Part shown: positions 54,738 through 64,000 of the stretch, in pieces
Position numbering within the stretch: the stretch's first letter is position 1
How the letters are laid out: the number at the start of each line of letters is the position of its first letter
Source of the DNA: Anseranas semipalmata
Lineage: Eukaryota; Chordata; Aves; Anseriformes; Anseranatidae
DNA: 64,000 bases
Reading direction: 5' to 3'
NCBI GenBank assembly: GCA_013399115.1
Contig: VXAA01001233.1
Coordinates: 1,197,407-1,261,406 of the forward strand
Notes under the pieces: model-generated
Told to the model about the DNA's origin: nothing
Databases searched by the model: none
The model's input: the letters and a program-made list of their open reading frames with translations, nothing else
Translations under genes and position numbers: made by a program

Positions 54738-56495
54738 CAGAGCATGCTGCCATTGTCTTGGAATTTGCCTAGACAAAAACAAAAACCAACACCACATTTT
54801 GCAAGGAGCAAGAGATTCTCTGATTCTTATTTCACAAATCCATTGTTCAGTAGTGCCTTTGGTTCAGTCGCTTTTTATTTTAAATTCAAGCTTCCCCCCC
54901 AGCCCCAAAAGCCACATTTATGCTTTCAATAATTTTTTATTTTCCTTTCACTATAGCACTACTATATTTCCTTGTCCTTGGAGAGTTTTATCTGGGATTA
55001 TACATATGTACCAAAACACAGCTGTTCCACTTCTTTTCTCCTTCATTTTTTTTTCCACATTAAAAACCTGCCTCTATCAGCCACCCAATTAGCTGCCCAC
55101 TATCAAAAGACTGCTTCGGCCTTTCATCTTCTTGAAAACTGGATTCGAGTGACAGGGAGTCATGGAAACTGTGTCTGGGGTCATTTCCTGTTTCAGTATT
55201 TAGTCACCAAAAATAAAATAACAATAATAGCATTTTTTTTCTCATGCAAAATACTAAACACTTGTTATACTATTCTGCAAAGCATGAAGTAGCTATAAAA
55301 AAAATTCTTCTTCATGAGAAATACTCATCTGACAAACTAGGAACCTGATTTTCAATTCAGTGTTCAAGTAACTATCCCTTAAAGAAACTGAAGTAAATGA
55401 AAATCAAAACACAAAGCCTGCACCAAAAGCCTTACCTGCATGAGCTGCTTTTCACTGTGCTGAATATGCAATGAAATTAATGAAAATTTTAAGAAAAATT
55501 CTTTAGCTTTCGGAGCCTGTGTGCTCTTTATAGTTCACAGTACGACTGCAGCATACACTGTGCTTCTCTAAGTATTCCACTAAGCAAGGAGAACAGAAAC
55601 GTATTAGATAATTGTACAGGGGCTTGTTATCAAACCCCTGAAGTTTCATGGGCTTTATCTATTCCATCTACCTCCTTTCAGAAACTAACAATCTCAATTA
55701 CCTCTTACTTTTGCAAAAGCAGCTCGAAGCTTGCTGAATTTCAGTATTACAAAAGAGCTGCATTTGACTGGTAAAGCCACGAAAAAGCTTATGAAAGACA
55801 CCAAATCCAAAAACATGACAAATTTCAACCAGCGGCTTGAGGTAACAGCTAACACCACATTTGCGATGCAAACCCATGCACATGGAAAGCATGGGGCAAA
55901 GTGCAATTTGCAATGATGCAGCATGTGTTTTTGTTTATTCATCTGAAACTAGCAAAAAGTTAGCAACACGAACCTCTGTCGTGAACCCATATGCAACGTG
56001 CTAAAATAAAGCTGACTACTCGGGCCATTGCTTGGACATCCCTGCTCAGTGCTGCAGCTGAAGTTCCTGCAATATTAACCAGACATAACTTAATTCCCAC
56101 AAGTTCTGAATGTAAAACTTTCATATCATCTAACAACGTACAGTTCTTAGCTATGAGGTCAATCACAATTCAACCAATCATTTTAATAAGGGCATGTTTT
56201 TGAGGAACTACAAATCAGGAGAAATTTGGAGCAAGAACATTCTGTGGTAGAAAACTGCCAGATTATCAATATCCACTTTATTGGGGAAATAGTAATCAGT
56301 GGTGGCCATCTCCAGTTTCTGAACCCTGCAGGAATCAACTCCTTAGTTCATTTTTAAATTAACCCGCTACAACCACGTGCTTTCAAAAACTCCAGGTTCA
56401 TCCTATCTGATGAAGCAAGGCCAGTACCTAAAAGTAAAAAACATGGGAAAGCTCATGAACTAGGAAGCTTTTAACCTGGGTGATAAATAAAGGTA

Positions 56496-56510
56496 ATAAA
56501 TAAATAAATA
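56496..56510. repeat. (AAAT)n short tandem repeat
   Basis: About four tandem AAAT/AATA units, preceded by related AATAAA sequence. Confidence 0.8.
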
Positions 56511-58368
56511 TACTCGATGACTTAGGGACTTATCAGTCCTTTGCCATGATTTTATTCTGTTGTGATGAAAGAAGAGGGAGAGAGAAACAGATGCTGTAAG
56601 GTTGCACACATATATATATACGTAATGAAGTCTTTCAAACGCGGGGTTAAACGGGAGCCTATCAGGCAAAGACAGAGAGCCTCCTCCTGGAAGATGAATA
56701 AATCAAAGATTTGGGAACTTACTATCGCTGCTGTGAGATCTTTTCTTCAGCAAGAAGATATTAAAGAAAATGACGGGCACCCAAAATGAATTCAGGCACA
56801 CCTAGAAAGGGATAACACCTTCATCCAAAAATTAGCAGGCTGGTTGTCCTTTTGGTTTTATGGTGAGAAATGCTATGTCCTCATGCTGGGGCTGCTGGCA
56901 AAGAGGTATTGAGTGACTCATCTGAAAAAACTTCATTAGATTAAGACAAAATCATCACTCACAACAACAACATTGATGCATAATAGCTTAATTTATCCTG
57001 AGAGAAGCACCTTCACATCTTCTGGGAACACGGAGAGAGCAGTCTACTGCCATTTCCACCTCTCGATTCACATTCACTTTGGCCATGTACATTCCTCTTT
57101 TTTTTAGTTTAATACTTTCATGCTTCCTTGAAGCTACCTTGGCACACCCCAGTCCTCAGCTCGCGCTCTCAGCCGTGTCACAACTGCTTTACACCTTGGG
57201 GCAACCTCCAGACACTCAACTCAAGCCAGACACTGACCTAATTTTGCTCTTCCTTGACCATTTTTGGGGATTCCTCAGAATTTGAAGCAGTACCTGTAGT
57301 CTCCCCACTGCCAGCTCACATGTAAGACGTAGATGGAAACTCATTAAAACATTATGACAGCCACTAGAAGTGAACATGGATGCACTGACATATGAGAAGA
57401 CACAAAGACTGGATTAGTCCGGAGAGGCTTTAGTACAACGCCAGGACTGCTTTAGGCAGGGCTGACTTAAAAAAGGAAAGGGAAAAATACATGAAGTTAG
57501 ACCGATGCGGATGTGTTGAAAGCTACTCAAATTCATGAATGAAAGAATAAAGAGATGACATTCCACCACATCTACGTCTTTTGGAGACTGAAAGAGAACT
57601 ATGGGGACCAGTCAGTGGGAGCTGTCTCTGCTAGTGCTGCCCGCGGACAGACGGACGGACAGCCCCGCTTCCCCTCAGAGCGTATTTGGGAAAAGGCAGC
57701 AACAGGGCAGCCCCACCGGGGGGCAGCAGCCTCGCTCCACGCCCCGCTATCTCCTCCTGGCTCATTACCTGTGCCAAAAAACAGTTTCACAAAGGAGTGT
57801 CCATAACAAGCAACACGACGGAGACTCCAGCTGTGACCACAGCCAAAAAATAAAAAAAATCAGCAAATATAGATGCAGAGAAGTGGCTGGGGTCCGATGC
57901 AAGGTTTGCCGCATGAGCTGCCACCATGAACCCAACAGAGGAGCGCATCTGTTTGGAGACACCTGAACACCAGCAGCACCATGCTCTTCCTCACCTGGTG
58001 TCAGAACTACGTGAGAAGCACAGCAACCAGCAAGAAATAACTCAGTACACAGACTACACCTGTCTTTCCCACCAGGGTCAGACCATCTGACCATATCAGA
58101 AACCCTACTCCAAAGAACTTCAAGCACATCTGTACATCATTACCACCCTAATTAAAAGGGCATGGCCTTTTTTTTTTTCTTTTTAAATAATCTTCTCTGT
58201 GAATCTTCAATAAGATGTTTTCAAACTGGAATGCATTTCTTGGGAATGCCTAGTCCTTGCAACAGGACTAAGGTGAAGCTCTCTCCATTTGTAACCCACA
58301 AAGCACATGAACTAACAGCAACTGCAAAAGGAAATGTCTATCAGAGAACTTCAGTTCAGGATTTCATT

Positions 58369-58369
58369 N
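58369..58369. other. Undetermined base (N)
   Basis: The only ambiguous base in the window, within TTCATTNTTTGG. It is intronic and affects no call. Confidence 0.99.
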
Positions 58370-58652
58370 TTTGGTGGAAACAATGTTATGCCCACTAGGT
58401 TCTTGTTCTCATGAAGATGTTTGCCATGTCAAACTGAAGGCATCTGTGAGCTTGCAACCTTACTTTTTTGTGAAAGAAAACCTTTTCCTTGCCAAGAATC
58501 TGTGGTATACGACAGATAGTAAAAAATACTGAAATCCAGCTGATGGATTAGAAGATGAAAGATAACATCAGATCTCAATTAAAAAATTTAAATCAAATGC
58601 TATTTTGCTAAAATGACCACCACAGACAAACCTAATCCTTGGACCTAACCAG

Positions 58653-58675
58653 AAAAAAAAAAAAAAAAAAAAAAA
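58653..58675. repeat. Poly-A run (23 nt)
   Basis: Twenty-three A followed by GGGACT. No recognisable retroposed body precedes it. Confidence 0.9.
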
Positions 58676-60555
58676 GGGACTACCTGGGCTGAGAAAAGTT
58701 GTCTCAATTTCCCTGGGCTGGGGAACTGCTATTGTTGACTCAGACCCACTTTTACTGCCAGGAGAGCAGTGAGCTCATTGCAAATGCAAAGCCCCAGCTG
58801 GGGGTAGGAAGAACTAAAAGTGTTAAATGCTCGGCTTATGAGTGCCAATACCAATCACCTCCGCATTGCAGAGCCGGGGTTCCTCCCCCTCCCCTCTCGC
58901 TCCCCATTATTCTCCATTCAAGCTGAAAGTGAGAAGGTCTTTTCCTCTGCCATTCTGTGTCAGCCAGACTTGGGAAGCTCCGCAGGAATTGCTGAGAGAT
59001 CCAGAAATGCACAAAAGCCTCCTTCCACAAAGCGGCCTTTCATCTAGGCAGTGTGTCTATTAAATACGTCCTGTTAATGTGCATACATTTTTATAAAGAG
59101 ATTATAAAGTGAAGACTCAGTCACTAACTCAACTGCACAATAAGATTTTTAAGTCTATTACTAGAAAACTGGGGTTTAAAATGAGTAGCTGGGAATGCTT
59201 CATAACTCCTCTGTAGTAATATTCAAATAGGTCTGGTACCCACAAGTGACAGCCAAGTTGTACTTGTATGTTTTAATGCTTTCATTTCTCTACTTGGTGA
59301 CACGCAGGCACCTCCGGCCATGACCCCACTGCATTTGACCCTGTTCAGATGCAAAACGAAATGGATGAGTCAAGCCCCAACAGCACAGCTGCACCAAACA
59401 TGATGCTCTGAGGATATTGGTAGCCTCTGCCTCAAGGGCCTTTGGGGTGGCAGCTGTGTCATGCCAAACCCCAACTCATACCATCACCACCCAAACTGAA
59501 GGTACACCAACATCTTCTCAGGCTAAAAGTCACCTGTGCAGTTCCTGCCCTCCCACAACCACTGTCTTGAAGTGCTTTTGCCAACTTTTCACTGACCTGT
59601 TCCATTGGGCACAGTGGAAAAGAGAGCAGACATTGGGGTCTCCTGCCCTGCTCTGGTCACTTCTTGTCATCCCAAGACATCTCTTTGTTTCTGCCTGTAC
59701 CTGCCAGTGCCACATCCCAGACAGACGCAGCTGATGTACCTGGTCCAGTCCGGTCCTCTGCTGGAGGACACGCTTTGGGAAGATACAGCGTCATCTCCGC
59801 TTCGGCGGGCTCGCAACAGGAAGCTTCAAAAGAAAGATTGATGTGGATCCGGCTCGTCCACAGTGGCTCCAGGATGAGCTGGTGAGCTGCCATTCATTCC
59901 TCAGCGTTTGCTCCTGCTCTCATCAAAACCTAAGCAGTAAACAGCCGTTTTATCTACCTTCTCCGTTATATCCCTTCCTACATGTTTTTCTCCCTTTCCT
60001 TTGCCCACAGGGATCTCCCAAGAATTTGAATAACTTAGTCAGGTAGATATAAATTCCTGCCAGCCCTGGGAAAAAGCAAGTTATTTTTTGTCAACCGGAC
60101 GAGGAAAAAGAAAGAATCCATCTTTTTTCTTTTCTGCATCAAAGCAAGGCCACAAGTTGACAATCTTCACCAGCGTGGGTATGGCTTTACTCCAGCTTCA
60201 CATACCGGCCTTTGCAGGATCCGCAGCCTGCCACACTACCAGCCCACAGACTTAGTATAGGTAAGATGTTAATATATTAAATATATTTTTAGCTTTAGCC
60301 TTATTTCAGAGCAAGAATCCCGAAGAGACCATGAATACAGCTGTTTTCAGTATTAAAATCAAACGTCATCTCCTTGCAGCAGTGGCAAAAATCCAGTCAA
60401 ACTCCTCATTATAGACACGCAGGAATGGAGCGGACGGTTGCAAAACTGCTGCTTTTTGTCACGGAGACAGTGCTCCGCAGACCTGCGGGTCTCTGCATTC
60501 GCAGCCCCAGGTGTGTCCGTCCAGCTCCCCGCCAGCCCTGCAGGGAAGTCTTCCA

Positions 60556-60626
60556 CCAAGTGCAAAACGTCGGGGTTTTGCACTTGGCGCAAAAGGAGAC
60601 AGAGACCTGGTGCAAGGAGACAGAGA
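60556..60626. repeat. Perfect 13-bp hairpin next to a 21-nt-spaced direct repeat
   Basis: CCAAGTGCAAAAC (60556-60568) and GTTTTGCACTTGG (60575-60587) are perfect reverse complements around a 6-nt loop. Just after it, AAGGAGACAGAGA occurs at 60593-60605 and again at 60614-60626. Confidence 0.9.
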
Positions 60627-62261
60627 ACTGCAAAAATCAACCCAACCAAACCAAAACAAGCTGGGGAAATGGTGGAAGGATGCTGGAAATCAGCAGAAAG
60701 CCAGCTCCTCCAGCGTGAGTAAGAGCACAACTTCTTGGGAACCCAAATTGTCACCTACACTTCCAGATGGGTCAAGGTTTGGGTTCAAAGGCCTTGAATA
60801 CACGAGAACTTTTTTTGTTGTTGTTTTGTATCAAAACTGTACCAAAATATGGATTAACAAAAAATAGCTAAGAGCCTGAATAAGCCTCAGCTATACAACA
60901 AGCACATCTAAGCCTAGCAGCTCTCATCTAACTTGGCTTAGAGGCGGCAACAGCTTTCATTACATTTTCAAAGAATCCCAAAACAATGCCATTTCTCCAC
61001 TAAGATTTATAATGACTATATTATCCTATTCTAGCTGCTTATTTTTTCTTTCCTCCCGTAGCACGGATTTTCAAGCTGTAATAAATCATTTAGATGACAC
61101 AGCTGAAGCAGAGAGCACAACGCAGCAGGTCTTACTTTTCAAATGCGCGCTCCCACTAGCATGTCCGCGTTCATTTCTTGAGGGCTCTGACTCTAAGTCT
61201 TCCCTTCTCTTCTCAAAATAGCTGCTGCACCTCTGCTCCTTGAAGAGAAATCTTTCATTTCAAACACTGAAAACTGTGGTAATAGATGTTGGTTTTCATT
61301 TATTTTTGGAGGCTGATATTCTATTCTTGGACACGTATGAAAAAGCGGCATTTGAAAGTTTGAGGTTGCAGTGACCCGAATGTATTTTTTTAAATTTATT
61401 TCTAGACTCGCAGTTAACAACTTACTGAATAAATGCATAAATATGAAGGGGGAGGCAAAGTTATACTTATGTGACATCATGGTGAAGCAGTATTTTAAAA
61501 TTCATTAGGTTCGATTCTTTACCAAACAGAAATAAATGCCCAGTCATTTATTTAAGGTAGTTGTCTGCTATTACAGTTATATTTGAGGTGTTTTCTTTTA
61601 TTTTGGCCTGGCATCCACAAGTTTTAATGGAAATACAGTATCATCAGTAGGTCAGCATCTAAAACATTAAAAACTGAATGGAACTTCTGGAATAAAAAGT
61701 TTAGTCAAAACTAAGAAATGAACAAGAAAAACAGCCTTTATTTTGTCCCAAATTAGACAACTAAGCAGTAACACATGACAGAAGGTATGCTTCCTAAATG
61801 ACATTAGTTTTACACTTGCAAACTTGACATAGGTAAAGCTAAAAAAGCTTGAAGATTGCAGTTTTCATCCTCCTCCTGCAATGCATTTATTAACCTTTTT
61901 CCAAATACGATTATTTTTTTTTTCAAATCATGGCCTCCTACAAGCAAAGCACAAGAGACTATATCCAGGAATAACACTTTCTAATTGTAATCTAACAGAC
62001 CAAAGACTTTGAAATTTACACTTTAGAAACAGATACCTGACCCTTGCTGGATAATGTGTCAAATTAGCCATCCTCAGTGCTCATTCCTGTCCTCCTGCCT
62101 GCACCAGACAGAGCACTTTTCCCTGTAAGTCGTTTTCTGCAGCTGAACTCCACCAAGCTAGAGTGAGGAAATAAATCCCACATCATACCAGGCAGTCCTG
62201 GATAGCCACCAGCAAAAGAAATGAAAGGCAACTAAAAAATTCACATTACATAAAATTCTCT

Positions 62262-62287
62262 GGCAAAAAGTATGGGCAAAAAGTATG
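62262..62287. repeat. Two-copy 13-bp tandem repeat
   Basis: GGCAAAAAGTATG occurs twice head to tail with no spacer. Confidence 0.9.
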
Positions 62288-64000
62288 TCCAAGGAAGTCT
62301 ATAAGCCTGGACCGCAGTTGTAGCATATTTAAATTAAGTATCCTTTTATTGTTAAAATTGTTAGATGTATTATCCTTAAATTAAATATCCCTTTTTTTTA
62401 TTCTTCACACATCTGTCATGCAACACAAAAATCCTGTCTCTAGCGCGTTGGTTTGGCCTCTCTCGGACGCACCGGTCCACGAGGGCTTGCCTGTGCCGGC
62501 TGCTGTCAGCTGGAAGCTGAAACCTCCAGAGCATGCACCCGGTGCTGCCTCCACCGCGTACAAAATACGTAACTGCAATTTATGGTCCACTGAAGTGGAC
62601 TTTTCTCCTCTCTTTTACGCTCCTCACAATGAGGAGAGCGCCTGATTTTTCCTCCAAATGGTATTTAGCTCTCCAAAATCAAGAGCCAGACATCCCATAT
62701 GACTTTCATATCGGAAAAAACAAGGGTTTTTTGCAAGCGTCGAACGGTCCCGGCCACCAACAGCTTTGTCACCAGCGTGGCCACACCGTCAGCCCAAGGC
62801 TGCCACACGCTTGTCCCCACGGTGGCAGCGCTGCTCGGATGGTTTCGCACCGCAGCAAGGGCGAGGCAGAAGCAGCGACGATGGGTGACAAGCACGGGGC
62901 CACCACACAGCTCTTTGTGCCAACGAGGCTTCTGGGGTGGAACTGGTGAAGATTTCTGCTTATCTGGTCAAAGCCAAGACATTCTGCTAACTTGCCATTC
63001 ATTTCAGTACCAAATGCTACTCTCACACAATAAGAAGTTTGCTGTAAGACCTTGTGCTCCTGGCCCACGTAATTTGGGTTCCTTTATTTTCCAACAAATA
63101 AAAGGCAAAGCAGATCTCAAAAGCCTCTAAATGCAAAAGGATATCTTTAAGAGGCAAATTTCTAACAAATCTTTTCAACACAATAGTGCATAATTTTACC
63201 TGTCTTCCTCAGCAGCTTCCCATAATCACGGCACCTGAAGAACCACCCCAAAAGAAAGATGGAATAAAGTCCCAGAAGCAACGGAGGGACAGAACAGGGA
63301 TGGTGGTGCAGGGCCGGGGCAAAACCTGGGCCATTCCTGTGTGTGCAGAGCAGCCAGCCCCAGAACACACAAGTCCCCAAAAGCCACAGGAAGGCCTGCA
63401 GAGTCATGGTGGAGACCGCAGCCCACAACACGTGAGCACCGGGAGTGCACTCTCTGCAGCTGAAAAGCCAACATTTTACATTAGGGTCTCAATGTAAGCC
63501 ATTCCTGCGGTTACTGAAGACGTAAAACCCTCTGTGCTCCCTGTGCAACCCTCCAAGGGCTGGTGAGCTGCCTCCAGCCTCGGCTCAGAGCCGAGACTGG
63601 CTCCAGGCAAGCAAGCTCCCACTACAGCTATTTTGGGGAATCTGCACCTTCTTCCCTGCGCCCCAGCACCACAAACACCTCCCCCTGCTGTGTTCCATAC
63701 TGCTTCTGAGGTGAAAGTAAGGCCCAAGAGGAAATATTTCTAATAGTTCCTTTGCAGAAAGCGAGAGAACCAGGAACTGAACTGGAGACAGGGAGGTTGT
63801 GAGAGCACCCGGCCCTTTCGTGTGGTACCATCGCACCGCAACCTGGGATAAGACTCAGAAACAATTAAAAAATAAAATAAAATTATTTAGCTCACATCAT
63901 ACATGCTACCAAGGCTATACCAGTCGAAATGAGAAAGCTAACAAAGACTGAAACAGGTGGCACGTAGTCTCCATGAAACCAGTTTTAATTCAAAGAAATA

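Larger units (their letters stand above)
1..64000 (-). other. CACHD1: CACHD1 locus, partial (N-terminal coding exons and long introns)
   Basis: The whole window appears to lie inside one minus-strand gene. Three exons with canonical splice sites give a continuous peptide recognised as the N-terminal ectodomain of CACHD1. The family is known as single-pass type I membrane proteins related to the alpha2-delta subunits of voltage-gated calcium channels. They have a signal peptide, an N-terminal helical region, a VWA domain, Cache domains, one transmembrane helix and a cytoplasmic tail. CACHD1 has been reported to modulate Cav3 and Cav2.2 channels and to bind Frizzled/LRP6 Wnt receptors. Only the segment between the signal peptide and the VWA domain is encoded here. 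Exon 1 should lie to the right of the window, and the remaining exons to the left. That the gene fills the window edge to edge is inferred from exon order. Confidence 0.9.
30009..64000 (-). other. CACHD1: CACHD1 first intron, 3' part (at least 33,992 nt)
   Basis: This runs from the acceptor of exon 2 to the right edge. Exon 1 would encode the start codon, signal peptide and the segment ending near VVTMQ. I looked for the reverse complement of codons for that ending and for a GC-rich first exon, and found neither, so exon 1 is probably beyond 64000. The interval holds the main CR1 copy (40433-40801), a TG/TA microsatellite (35249-35310), CpG-rich patches near 32343-32690, 40040-40330 and 46150-46320, local inverted and direct repeats near 31046 and 60556, and a single N at 58369. 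The remainder is unremarkable AT-rich unique sequence. Confidence 0.8.

Noticed and set aside
63162..63431. A hydrophobic 89-codon minus-strand open frame that looks membrane-like
   Set aside because: It resembles no family I know, has no supporting neighbours, and such frames occur by chance in GC-richer intron sequence.
1..64000. Bacterial-type systems such as CRISPR arrays, operons, integrases or toxin-antitoxin pairs
   Set aside because: The window is a vertebrate intron-exon landscape. No regularly spaced repeats or compact gene clusters are present.

Overview
The window is a 64 kb piece of a vertebrate gene, almost certainly from a bird. It holds three short coding exons of CACHD1 (VWFA and cache domain-containing protein 1), all on the minus strand, separated by very long introns. 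The exons lie at 29946-30008, 18807-18955 and 5749-5855, read from high to low coordinate. Each has a canonical AG acceptor and GT donor. The reading frame runs unbroken through all three junctions (phases 0, 2, 1), and the translated peptide matches the N-terminal ectodomain of CACHD1 as I know it. I identified the gene from remembered protein sequence, not from a search.

The bird assignment rests on two copies of the CR1 LINE 3' tail: a good one at 40433-40801 and a short antisense one at 6491-6540. It is also supported by the otherwise low repeat density and the CACHD1 match. CR1 also occurs in turtles and crocodilians, so another sauropsid is not excluded. The species cannot be read from this window.

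Layout from left to right: 1-5748 is the start of the intron after the third exon seen here and runs off the window; it contains a dense cluster of A- and T-rich simple repeats. 5749-5855 is an exon (exon 4 if there is one upstream coding exon). 5856-18806 is an intron. 18807-18955 is exon 3. 18956-29945 is an intron. 29946-30008 is exon 2. 30009-64000 is the 3' part of a first intron of at least 34 kb. Exon 1, which would encode the start codon and signal peptide, was not found and should lie beyond position 64000. The VWA and Cache domain exons should lie below position 1.

Apart from the exons I see CR1 remnants, microsatellites and homopolymer runs, a few short perfect inverted repeats, several small CpG-rich patches and one undetermined base. 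I found no second protein-coding gene, tRNA, rRNA, CRISPR array or intact mobile element. The many short open frames here are what AT-rich intron sequence gives by chance. I saw no evidence of a new biological system. The most useful leads are the frame-neutral 63-nt exon 2, two CpG-rich patches flanking it, and two structured repeat spots in the first intron.
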